Shown in pieces: positions 23,674 to 37,500 of a stretch of DNA of 64,000 nucleotides (its first letter is position 1; every line of letters starts with the position of its first letter). A model generated the notes under the pieces. It saw only the letters and a program-made list of their open reading frames with translations, searched no databases and was not told the DNA's origin. Both the position numbers and the translations under genes were made by a program. The stretch lies in the NCBI GenBank assembly GCA_018340805.1, contig JACMZG010001908.1, positions 13,116,644 to 13,180,643 of the forward strand. The letters run 5' to 3'. Source of the DNA: Microvelia longipes (Eukaryota > Arthropoda > Insecta > Hemiptera > Veliidae).

Positions 23674-26600
23674 CTAAAAAACATAAAAAAATAAACAATC
23701 ATTTAAAAATTTTGTTAAGATCAAATGTTCATATGTCTTTCTATAACAATAATAAGTAACCTTAAAATTAAAACCAAAAAAAGGAACCAATAGTACACCT
23801 GTAATTAGAATAATCATGTACTGTATTTATAATCATATGCAATTCATAAAATCTTATTATGCAAGTCATAAAATCTTATGCAAGTCATAAAAGCAGTCAG
23901 TCATAAAATCTATTATGCAAGTCATAAAATCTTATTATGCAAGTCATAAAATCTTATTATGCAAGTCATAATAAGCTAGCATGTATAACAATATTACTAT
24001 CACTGCTTGTTTAGAACAATTTCGCTTATCAGGGATAACTGTTGTGAGAACCACCTCAGGTGGTCATGGCATTGGTTATGCTCCAAGTGCATACTAAAGT
24101 TGGCGATAATTTGTACAATAATATTAATTAAACTGAGAGTTTAATCTAGGATGTGAACCCCACACTTCTGCGGTGTTCAGCATGTCAGCATAAATACTGA
24201 CGTATTGATGGCCTCGACAACTGAGGCAGCAAATAAGAAGAGTAAATAAATACAAATGTATAATAATTATAAAATGGCTTACAGTCTGATATAAATAAGT
24301 CCAAGAATAAGAAGTAGGAATAGCAGAATTCCAGCTCCAACTCCAATAGCTATTCCCAGAGTCTGAGACTCTCCAGTAGGACCAGGTTGTACTAAACAAA
24401 ACATAAACAATACTTTAGTATTAGACTTTCATAAACTTTCCAATTTATACTAGAGGACATAAATATCTATTTTGTACTAGTAGTCCAAGAGCTGGACCAG
24501 AAAAAATGAGACTCATTTTGTCCTCCTTCAAACCAAACTTGTCTGAAAATATACCTTAAATTATGAAGAAAAAACACATTCTGCCCCTCCAGAGAGGAGT
24601 CCTTCATATGATTGTGCATGCTTCAAATTTTAGAAAATCGCACGAATTTCTCTTTTCTTGGAATAAGTGATTTTCTGTAGGTCGTATGCAAAACATGAAG
24701 ATACCTTTTTTAAAAAGCTGATATAATTTAAGTTTTTCAAAACGGATAACTACAACTTAAGTTATGGCTCTTTTAAAAACACGAAAAAATAGTTAATTTA
24801 TGTTAAGTCCAGTCAATGAACCATTGATTCAACAGCGTATTTATGCAAGATTTATGCAACGGGGTGCAAAAATCAATCTTTAGGTCTAGTTAGCAATCAG
24901 AGAGATGACTGGAAATAATGACTCAGCATAATATCAAAAATGTATAAACACAGAAAAATCTCAAATCCATTTGAGATTTGGCATCCATGTAGTCATACAT
25001 AAGACCCAATATATGTGCCAAGTTTCATCTCATTATCAGCATTAGTTCAATTTTCATCGAATGACGTATAATTTTTATAAAAACATTGCAAATATTCCAA
25101 TTGAGTTTAAATTTGGTACAAGTATATCTCTTTTCGTAACAAATAAGCATAAAATGTTTCATTTTAATATTTGGCAAGATCATAAAAGCTAAGCAGCACT
25201 GAATAAAGTCATTGTCTGGATGGGTGACCCCTGGGAATAAAGCAAATGTATTTAGAATCTGAGACATGTTGTAGTATAAATTTGGCAATTTGAATATTCT
25301 TAGGACGAGTGAAGTACTAGGTAGCCTAGCAGAAAAGTTCTGAGGTACCCAAACCCCATTTTTTTATTTTTTAAGCTAATTTTAATTTTTTTAATAGTAT
25401 TCAGTCTTTTAAACTTTATCCTTTTTAATTTATTTTAATTATATTTTTACATTTTTTGTACCCATATAACTAGAAATTATTAATTCCAAAATTGACTCTC
25501 ACACTCATGGCATAAGCGAGGTAGTTCAATAATAATATTTTAGATGGTAATATTTCATGTATGAAACATGCATATTTTTAATATTATTTTGATTTGTATT
25601 CTCTTCTTTTAACATTTATTAAAATAAATATTTGTTTATTATATTATTTCTAAAATTACAAATAAAGCATTTAAAAATGCCCCTTACACCACACATTATG
25701 CACACAAAGTCAGAAATATTCTCAAAAAATCGGGTACGAGGTACCTCGCAACTTTTCCTCATTACATCCGATTGCATCATTTTTCCGCGTTTTATGATTT
25801 TTCAAAATTTTTGCTGAGTCATTATTGCGGGTTAATGACGTCATAAAAATATTTTTTCAATAGCACAACTACAGGGGTAGACTGATTTTTGTACAAAATT
25901 TTAACTCTCTAGCATAAATACACTGGGCAGTACGATGATAACAGACACACACAAAACACACTCATACAGACAGACAACTTTGCAAAAACCAGTCAGGAGG
26001 CTTTAAAACACCTGAAACGGATAATTCCAGTTTCGGAATCATCCATTTCCATATCCCGAATTATTCACGGTTTCAGATTTTTTCGCAAACACAATACTTT
26101 TCCTACATGCCTAAAGTATAAATGAAGAAAAGTAAAAAAGCATAGAATTGTAATTTTAATAGACTCACATCTGCACAAAGGTTGTTCTCCGGACCATGAA
26201 GCATCCTCCATGCACTTCCTGAGGTAAGGACCCACTCGTTCAAAGCCAGGTACACAGTGATACTCAGCTGCACTATTGTAAGTTGTACTGTCATTCATAA
26301 TAATGATGCGCCCATTCTCTATAGAACCTGGATCTCCACAGTCAACAGCTGCAAACAACACATGCATTTTATTAATAGTTGTAAGAGTGGGGGGGGGGGG
26401 TCAAACCTACTGAGTACGCCTCACCTGCAGGTTCTTTTTTACCAAAAGCATTTTATTCAGTTTGTTATTAAATAATGTTATAGTTATTAATAATAATGTT
26501 AATGTTATAACGTCTTTCTTTTTCCCTTACAAAATTTTCCATGTTCAAACTGAGCAATTAAACTGAGAGAAATCAGAGGTTATAAAGTCCTCCCTCTAAG

Positions 26601-29600
26601 TATCAGTATTTTTTCTCGTTATCAGCATTAGTTCAATTATTATCAAATGACTTGCATATTTTTTTTAAATTGTAAAAAATCAGAAAATAGTACAATTGAG
26701 TTGAATTTTAGTACAAGATAAAGTGAAGCAAAATTAAAGTTTTGATTCAATATGGCAACTATATCAATGGTTTTTGTAAGATCAAAAAGTTAAGCAGCAT
26801 CAAGCAAGGTCAGTGCCTGGATGGGTAATTGTTGAAAATAAATGAATGTATTTACTATCTAAGGACGAGAGAAATGAGTATGAAGACGTATTGCATTATA
26901 ACTTTTGTATTCTAAGAAGAGAGTTTGAAGTAGTGAGGATGAGCGTACCTAATCGTATGTAATGAAGAAAAGTTCCAAGGTACCCTGTACCCGGTTCTTT
27001 AAATTTGCAATCATAGAAGATTGCAGATTTTGAGATCTCGCATTTTTATTTAACATAGTAAAAGCACAAGGCAGGACACACCCATCCATAAATCTGGGGA
27101 AAATGAGAAAAATTGGTCTAGTATAATCAATTTTCCTAGCTAGGGAAATTTCTATAAAGGCAGTTCTCTAAGGTTAAAATATATTGATTTGAACTCTTCA
27201 ACATTTACTAAAAAAAATACACAGCAAATCTTGACTCACCGTTGCACTTGGGTATGAAGCCAGACCAGAGTCCTCTCTTGTTGCAGATCCTAGTGGTGTT
27301 GCCCACCAGGTCATGCCCCTTGGTGCAAGCATAGTGAGCCACTCCACCTACGCTGAATGTGCTAACTCTAACCTCCATGTTGTGGTGCTTTTCTGGCTCT
27401 CCACACTTCAACTCTGAAATGAAAAATCATTACGATGTATACACAATAGATTCTGTCCTGGGTTAAACACCGAGTTCAATCCCATAAACTTTAGCAACCC
27501 TACTTATAAACATTTATCAAATCATTTATGGAATAAAAAAAAATTCCAAAGGAAATTCGCTAAAAAATAATAATACAAAGCAATAACCAGTACAAAAGGA
27601 ACTTCTTTTGAGCAGGACAACAGCCCATAAAGTAGCCACAGAGGATAAATTAATGCAATTTATGTAATTAAGTCAAAAGAGCGGAAGCTTGAGAATATTT
27701 CCTTTTCAAAATTCATTTTGGTCCTTATGAATTAGAAGTCAGATTAAAAAAATGATTAATATGTGTCATATTTCTTTATTAATTTTCAACTTTAGAAGTT
27801 TTCAAATTTTTATGTAATAGATTTATTTTTTGAAAATGAGAGTTTCGGGGGGTTCATTCTAACCTCTTCCCCCCAATTATATAACAAACATCTCTGGCAA
27901 CAAGGCAAAGCTGTAGACTTACCTTTACAAATGGGGACTTCAGAAGACCAAGTACCGTTCTCAAGACAGAGTCTCCTAGCAAAACCATCAATGATATAGT
28001 TCTCTTGGCATTCATACAAAGCTGCAGCTCCGTAGTAAGTGGCGTTGGAAGCCAACAGCATCTTGCCATGCACTGGAGCCTTAGGCACCCCACAGTCGAC
28101 AACTAAACAAACAATGCGGGTCAAACAAATGCACCACTCTTAAATGTGTCAGATATGAAACTCATAGCAAATAGACAGTTTGTATCAATACTTTACTAAA
28201 TATTCATAACATAATTAAGAGTATATCATTTAAATGTATACTTTTGACAGGTTTGAGAAGGGAACTGCTTGTTCAAACCCTAGTAAGTAGGCCACTTATT
28301 TAAGACCTTAGTTACAAATATCTTTATGAGTTCAGAACACTATTAGAACACCAGGAAGCAAGTGAAATAGTTACCGTCCAATAGGATTCAAACCCTACAT
28401 TTCCCCAAACCTGTTATTGCTTTACCTGAAAGGACTCAATGTGAACCGCTTAAGACCCCTGAACCCAAAGTAATACAAAATAAGTTTAAGTGCAATACTT
28501 TCCAACAACAATTACCTAGAAGTGCCCTAATTTATATTGCTATAAGTTTTTGTAATAATTATAATTATTGAAATCAGATCCAAACTAGAGTATTGGTGAT
28601 TCAAAATTCGTATCAGCACCACCGTCGCTCATAAGAAATTGATAACAAAAGGATAATCATTGTTAGAGTCCTTATGGTTTTTTTAGTTTTTATTATTTGT
28701 AATGATTATTTCTTTAATTTTTCTGAAAGCGCTTTTTCAATCAATTTCAAGGCGTATGAACTCAGTAGAATCATTATTTCATTTAAAAAATAGGGTTTTA
28801 ATAAGTTGTCACGAGTATTTAAATTGAGTGATATAAGTGGAATAACAATATAGTGTTTATTTTATTTATTGTTAATTTACTTTACTTTTGAATATTTTAG
28901 TTTACAAACTCACAAAATTACTTTTTTATTTGATTAAATTGTTTAAACTAATAGTATTGGGAAGTTTTACATTATATTACTTATTCTAAAGTCCACCATT
29001 GGACTAAAGCCATCACGGCACCACGACTTAGGTCGATTTGCATGAACTAATTAAAATTATTATAAATAGTAAATTATCGGCATGTATCTTTGTTATTTAT
29101 GCAATAAATGGTTATTTATTATTTATTTAATAGTATGGGTATTTAAATTAACTGATAATAATCTGATTTTCACCACAATGGTGCTTTATTTTCTTAATTG
29201 TTAATCAATTTTATTTAGTGACTAAAATAATTAACAACTCACTAAATTCACTCTTTTTTGTAAAATGTGTGTTTAAATTATTCGTTTAAGTTTTAATATT
29301 TGTAGGTTAAATCGGACAAATCCAAGTCAGTAGTGATAAAGAGCCTGATTCTAATTTAAAATCCTAGAATAATTAAAGTAATTATCTATGAAATATGGTT
29401 AATTTTTAGCACCAATGTCATAATATCATATCCAATATCACAAATTAACTAACAATAAAGAAATAAAAGAATAAATTATATTGGCTCCCATGCTAATCCT
29501 ATAATAAAAGAAATTGATCGCTTTTCAATTTCCCCCCAATGGTATTGCCAACCTGACAACTGTTACTTTGAATCCCAAATAGAGAGTTCTTTGTTAATGA

Positions 29601-32600
29601 TACATTTCAGAACCGTAAATAGTATATTTACTCATAATTTATTTATTATAATAAATAAATGCAAAATAACTCTGTAATAAATAAATATAAATAACTGTGT
29701 AAAAAATATATAAATAAACACAGAGTGTTCTTATAATATAACACACTTTAGCCGTGTGTTATATTATAATGTCCTGGAAGATGAAAAATAGAAACTGATA
29801 GGAAGATGAAAGATAAAGGCATAAGAGGTACTTATACTCACAAATACAGTTAGGAACAGATCCGGACCAGATTCCGTTCTCCTCACACGTAGATAGTGGA
29901 TCTCCATCCATTCTGTATCCTCTCTCACATCTAACAAAACACAAAAAACATTCAGCAATACAACTGCAGCATGAAGACTCTGCCAACTTTATTCAGTAAG
30001 AGTGAATTCAATAAAACTTTATAAGGGACAACTCTTGTGATAAGTTTTTAATTTAATTTTTTTTTTTTCAAATCAAATCTTTTATTTACCAGAGACCATA
30101 AGTAATACTATTCACTCCATGGAAATCCACAAGGCAAATTCCATGCAAAAATGTAAAACCAATTTTTACATGTAATAGCTTTATTTTTATTCATTCGTTT
30201 TAGTTTTACATGTAAATATTCAATAAATAATTCATTATAAATGGTTTCAATTGATTTTCCTGACTTTTTCCATAATGAAGTAAAATACTCTCTTCACAAG
30301 TAAGAAGAACGAGAGCATGACTCAGCTTTTTTGATCTTAAAGCTAAATCATAGACTTAATCTTCTGCCTTTTATTTCTTTAACGTTTTTACACTAATGAT
30401 GGCCTCATTAGTGAAGTAAGTTGAAAGTAGTTTGCTAATAAAGCTTTATCTCCAGACGGTGTGTAATGTAAAGTTTATTGACTAGTTTTGGGGGATTAAA
30501 GAAGCACTTTTCACTCCCAAGGAGTGAAAAGAACTTGGGAATTTTACTCCTTGGGAGTAAAAAGTAATTTTTTCTCCCTTGGGAATAAAAAGTGTTTCCT
30601 ATTATTGGGTTATTAGAGCCAATTATATCATTTTTTTAGGGGAGTGGTATTCTCTAAATTTATTTAGGTGACCGATCAATTTTTGTAATTTTCCCGGGGG
30701 TGGCACCCCCAAAATTTATAAGGGGGACCCAACCAAAAAATTGTTTTTATTGGCCAAAATCTGTTTCAGGTAAAAAGAAGTTGTTTGAAGCAAAAAAAAA
30801 TGTTTTTGATTTTTTTGGTGGCAGCCCCCCTAAATTTATAAGAGGGTCCGACCCAAAAAATTATAATAAGATACAACAAAAAACGTTAAAATAAATTCAA
30901 TGTCTGATTAACAATCAGACATTTTTAAAGTGCATACAAGATAAAATCTTGTATGCCTCGGCTTCACCTTGGGAGTTAATATTCATAACTTCCTTGGCTT
31001 TGCCTCAAGAGTTAAACACATAAATCCCTCGGCTTCGCCTCGGGAGTTAAATACTTTGGATCCCTCGGTTTACGCCTTAGGAACCAACTAACTGCTTAGG
31101 GGAATAATAGCATTCTTTACTCCCTTGGTGCATAAATAACTATTATTCTCTGGAGTGCTTTTCTTTTCCATTATTCATAATGAACTCCATTCCCACAAAT
31201 TTTCAAGACTTTTATTTAGTTCTTTAAATGCCATTTTGAAATCCATCAATATTTCTAATAAAAAGTTAAAAACATATAAAAGAATATAAACGTTAAGAAG
31301 AGGCACTGATGATGATCGAGCGATCAAAAGCCGGCTCTGTTTATGTAAAGAATAAACATTTTGTGGAGAGATTTTGGTATTTTGTATGGCTTTATGAGTT
31401 AACTCCATTACTCAGTATCTTAGTTATATTATAAAGTAGGTAGTTAAAGTTACCTATATTTGACTAGAGCTCCTATCTTGTAAGTCTGTACTGAAGCAGC
31501 AGAATCCTGTGTTTTAATCAAAGTTCTTCCATAGAGTCTGTCATTGCCGGTAACAGACAAGATAGCATGTTCTGGCAGAGTTGGTTCAGGACATCTAATT
31601 TCTAGACAATCAAACCAAACATTCATTATTAATTCAAGTGTTAGAGCCAAGTCTCATTTTTATTTTATTTTTAAGACAAAAAACTTTATAGGGACCTCTA
31701 TTTTAAATGTTAAGCCTCGAAAAAGATAAAATTATTATCGAAAGCTTTCAGCAAATTAGTTTTTTTATTAATTAGGACCTATTCCTCCTCAAAAGCTTGA
31801 ATATTTTATTTTGATCAATTATTAAGCAGCCCTACATTATTTTCATTTATTTTATTAGTATATGTTTTGGGGTGAAATCCTTTTTTCAAAAATACCTTTT
31901 CCTTTCCCTGTGTACGATCTTAAAACAGTGCGGATGGCCCCCTTTAACCTGACGCAACAATTATAGTAATTAACTGATAATCAACATACAAGCGAAGAAG
32001 AGGATACTAATCAGTCTAGCATTGGTCGTGGACTCGATAGACGCGTCTCCATATTTGATACAATTTCCACCCGGCCATCTCGGTCAACTTTAAAATATAA
32101 AGCCAGGTACTTCTTCAGAATCTCTTTTCCTTTTTTTACCTGTCTTTTTCACCCTATGTTTATGTTTTTTATGCTTTATGTTTAAAGCATATAACATTAT
32201 GCTTTACTTGTTCAACCCCCGAAACTTGTGCAGGCATGAATCCAACCCTTATTTTTAGTTGTAAGGTTTGCCAGGGTTTGCCCCTACATCAAGTAAATTA
32301 AATTAATTAATAAGTCACATAAAATGATATTAATTATTATCCTACACAAATAGACTTCCATAGTCACAAAACCCTAAGGCCAAACCCAAGTGGATGATAA
32401 ACCAAGCAGTGTAAAAAACACCAGGTGAAAAACATTTCACTTTTAGTTTCACTTTTATCATGGCAGTATGCCACTTATATAAAGTAGTAATATGACAAGC
32501 CGCCTAAACAAATAAAAGTATTTTCAAAAATTTGACTTGTGCCATCAATAAATCTTAAAACTGGTAAAAAAAACTAGACTAAAAATGGGTCCTTCGTATA

Positions 32601-35600
32601 GAAGAAGAAACTAATAGTTTGCTTCATCATTCTTGGGAGAGCTAATAACAATTGCTCTCTTTTCATAGAGCAATGATATTAAAAGAACTATATTTTATCA
32701 GCCAGAGAGAAGGAAAAATCAGTGTGGAGGAAATTGTCAGAGGAACTATAACTATAACAATGTAGGAACCAATATGAGAACAAATGCAACATGTAATAAA
32801 ATTAAAATCAAAATACAATCCAACAGGATAACCTCTGAGAGAGGTTATATACAGTGTTGCCTCAGAATAATTAGCTGTTATTCCACGACAGAAATTAAAA
32901 AAGACTAGAATTATATTATCTTTAAAAGACTAATGATTGCTAATAATAAAAAATAATACAAGTCTTTTATAGATAATAAAAATAGACTGTAAAGGAGAAT
33001 GATAAAAATGAAGTCCATTGTCAATTAATAGAAAGGAATATTCAGTTTAAAAATATTTCCTAGTGCAATGGAGAAATGAGTCCTAATGACACAATTGCTA
33101 AAATCTAGGATCCTTCCCACCTTTACTGCTACTACATTCCCTAATGCTTGTATTCTCTATTATAATAATATAATGAGATATTACCTTCACATCTAGGGAG
33201 GGATTCACTCCACTGCCTGGTCTCTAAACACAGCCTCCTAGCTGGTCCAACCAGTCTATAGTTCTTAGAACAACTATAGACCACCTCACTTCCCATGTAG
33301 GTAGATGAGTTAACATAACTCACGTGACCATATGGTATCGGGGCAACTTTGCCACAGTCAACATCTGTAAAATAAAAGAAAATAAATATTGGTTACAAAA
33401 ATGAGAGACTAATTTCTGTATTAATTAGCGTGATTAATGTAAATTAGCATGAATTTACATATATGTTTCTACCCTCCTTGATTTCAGAATTTTGTTTCCC
33501 AATATCTCTTTTCTTTTCCTGGCTTCATATTGTTTTACCCTGGGTATGGACAAGGCCCCTTCTAATTGTAAGGTTCCTGATGCCCAGGAATTCTCCTCTG
33601 CCTTCTGGATATGATAGCAACACTCACAAGCAACTTTATGTAAAACTTCCAGCCCCCTAGTTTTTCCAGTTCTTATTTGGCACAATAGAGATATATACTA
33701 GAAGGGAAATTGCCTACCTTAATACATTGAGAGGCCTGAAACATCTTTTTGGGGCTCTCAGGGCCTCTGTGTAACTTCATTGAGTGAGTTAAGGTCATAA
33801 TAATCAATTGATTTTGGCTTCCCGTACATGTTTGTGTTTTGATTTGTATTTTAACATTCTCCTATATAGGTTATTGTAATTTTGTACTGATTATTTGATT
33901 GTATTAATAATCGAATGTGGTCAGGTTACTTTTTTGATGTTTCATATAATAAATACAACACTATATTTAAAAAAAATGTTTTAATAATACTTGGTCCAAT
34001 ATACTTGGACCAAGTATTATTATAACATTTTTTTAAATTATAGTGTTTTATTTATTATATAAAATGTGTGATCATCACAAAATCTCCGTCGAAACAATAA
34101 ACTTTTTTGATGTTTCACAATTTAACCTATAGGGGCCCTCTAGTAATTATATCTCTATGTTTGTCACTATTCCTTTCTCATTTTTGCAAGTAGGTTCCAA
34201 CAGAATCATTGAATTAAACACAAAGAGACTAATAATATTAGAGGGAGGATGCAACAGCTCTTATCATTCCTTGGGTAGCTAGGTGCCATAACTGTACATT
34301 GGTGACGTCATTTTTTATTTTTCCTAATAATTACAATTTCACGTAAATATTACATTATTTTTTGACTATTTTGTTTTAAATCAAGTAAAATTAACTTGAA
34401 ATAAGTTTTAATTATTATCTATTGCATGTAGTCTTTAATTGTTAGGGTTGAATAAAGTGGTTTAATGTGGCATCACTGAAAAATGTCCGCTGTTAGTAGA
34501 GTGCATGCTACAATAGGAGTTGTAGAGGGGTGGGGGAGTAACTAATCTCTCTCTAGGGAGACTATAGTAGGGGTAAGTACAGTTACGGCACCTATGGAAA
34601 CTGTCTCACATCCAGACCCCTTATCACTGTGTAAATTGGGTTCTGTACTCCCTCTAATAGTGTTAGTCTCTTTGATTAAACATAACCTCATTATTGTGGA
34701 CATCATACTTACACAAGCAAGACGGAGGTGGTCCGTCCCATTCTCCATTAGGATTGCACTGCAGGGTAGGCCTTCCTTTCAGTATGTGACCAGGTTCACA
34801 GTGAAACTCAATAACAGAATGTACATTAAAATCATACCCTACCACGTAACCATCTTCAGGCACTTCTGGCTCACCACATGATATCACTGTAATAGTAGGA
34901 AATAAACAAATATTAATGTATTGACAAACAGATACTGAAAATTAGAATGTAGGAAGAATTTCTTCAGCATGTTAATAGAAAACACGTTTTTCATCAAAGA
35001 GATTCTAAAAAAAACATGTTTCGAAAGAATGTCTACAGCATGTTATTAGGTAACTTGTTTTTCATCAAAGAGATTCTAAGAAAACATGTATCGGAAGAAT
35101 GTCTTCAGCATGTTAATAGGAAACAGGGTTTTCATCAAAGAGATTCTAAGAAAAAAACATGTTTCAATTAATGTTGATACAAAGGTTGTAAGAGAAACTT
35201 GTTTCTAAAGAATTCTGAGATCATTAAGGTTACAAGAGTATCTGAGTAAAGATATATTTTTAAGCATGATATTGATAATACAAAGACACAGGAGTTATTA
35301 ACATTTGTTGATCATCTATATGAATTCGGGTCAGAGCACTTTGGGAAGGGGGGAGTTACAGAACAGCATTAACTTGTTTCAATACAACAATCATATTACA
35401 TTTATCATGATTAAATTAAAATGTTACAATTATATACTCACATTCACATGAAGGAGGGGTTGGCTGCCACGTGGAGTCCCTCTGGCAAGTAAGCACACCA
35501 TGGTTAGGAGGTTCCAGCCAGTAATCATTCTCACACATGTACTCAACCTGACTACCGACCGTGGTTGTACCGTTCATAAGAGAGTATCTACCGTTGTCTA

Positions 35601-37414
35601 TGTTAGGTGGATCTCTGCAGTCCACGTATTTACAAGTGGGGGCTTTACCTGACCACTGACCTCCTAGACCGCATGTTAGCACCTAGAACATGGACAGTAT
35701 TAAATACGTGCATAAAAGTAGTAACATAAAAAATTATATTTAACTAAGGCAAGCCTGAGCACTCACACAATTATCTACCATCTACATAACCAATTATCTA
35801 CACCACACCTACACCAACCACAATACATCACATTTATTACACCAACCACAATAATCACATTTATCACACCACCACAATCACACATTTATCTACACCACCA
35901 CAATACATCACATTTATCTACACCAACCACGATACATTACAATTATCTACATAACCCTCTACAATTTTTTACTTTTCCTTGATACCAAGATTTTATCATG
36001 ATCACCCATTCAGGCAGTTTTATCTGTTATATAACAAATATCCTTATTTGTTTCATAGTTTTTATCAAATTAATTTATTTGTATTATAAAATTAAAATTA
36101 AACTTTAAAATCAATTGTATTTTAAAAAATGAATAAAACTATAAGACCAATTACCTGTTGTCCAAAAAGAATGAAACCAGGTTTGCAAGCGTAGGTAGCA
36201 GTGGAGCCAACCTTCTTACCAGATATATCTACAGTTGTGCCCTCTCCTTGAGGAGGTTCTGGACACCAATCAACTAAAAATAGACAAAGTAGAAATTAGA
36301 CAGCCAGTATAATAACACCATTTTAATTCCAGACATGCAAATATCTAATAGATACCTCTAAATTCTTGCCTATGTTTCTCACATAAAATAGAACTTCATC
36401 CCTAACTAACTCATACTAGTTCATCATAACTAACTCTTTTCTTACCTAATTAGTCTAGTAATCATCCAATATCTTAATCTAAATAAGTTAAGCACATCAA
36501 AATGGTTTAGCTTCACATTAACAATGAAGAAGAATTTTACAAAAATCAAAAAATGTAGAACGAATTGGTCCTTATTTTGATTCACTTCCCTGATAATCCT
36601 GATCATATCCATGATTCGGAGTATTCAGGGGAAAACATACTTATCTAAACTTACTTGTCTACTTCAACTTTAATTGGATTTAAAGATTAGCTACTCTTTT
36701 CTTGCTTTTCCAGGATTGTCTCATGGTCAATAATCAGTGTAATGACATTGGATAACAGGACTACAATTGAAAAAGGAAAAGGTCTCTTATAAATAGCATT
36801 TATATGATATTTAGCAAAAAATGTAATACATTGATATCTTAAAAACTAAGTGACTTCTCAATCTTTTACAAAAACAAGATGCCTTCGGCTTCTTTGCCAC
36901 TCCGCGGCCACATGGTTGTTGACTTTCTGAGTTCGTCATATTACTGGTTAATATAAGTGGCATACTGCCACGATATAAGCTAATTTTCAAATGTATTAGA
37001 GAAAAAGCTTGATTTTTTTTACATTATGTCAATTAATGACATTGTGTGTTTGAAATATAAACGTCGAACAATAAAACCAGAACTAATTCTGATAACAAAA
37101 TGATACTTTGTAACACTAAATGAAGATTTGTGATTTTTTAAATGAAATTTTTGTGGGTAAATTTTGTCACACATATTTCATAAATAATAGGATCTGGGAC
37201 ATTTTGTACCAAGTTTCATTTCGATCCAACAAAGCGTTCGAAAGTTATTGTGTCCTACAAAAATGTGTAGGACACAAAAATCTCATACATACATACATAC
37301 ATATACATATATATATATGTATGTATGTATGAGATTTTTGTGTCCTACACGTTTTTGTAGGACACAATAACTTTCGAACGCTTTCTTGGATTGAAATGAA
37401 ACTTATATATATAT

Positions 37415-37500
<86 letters not shown>

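Noticed and set aside
25176..25250. True 5S rRNA gene
   Set aside because: Only the internal promoter part is similar; the ends and helix I of 5S are absent and copies diverge.
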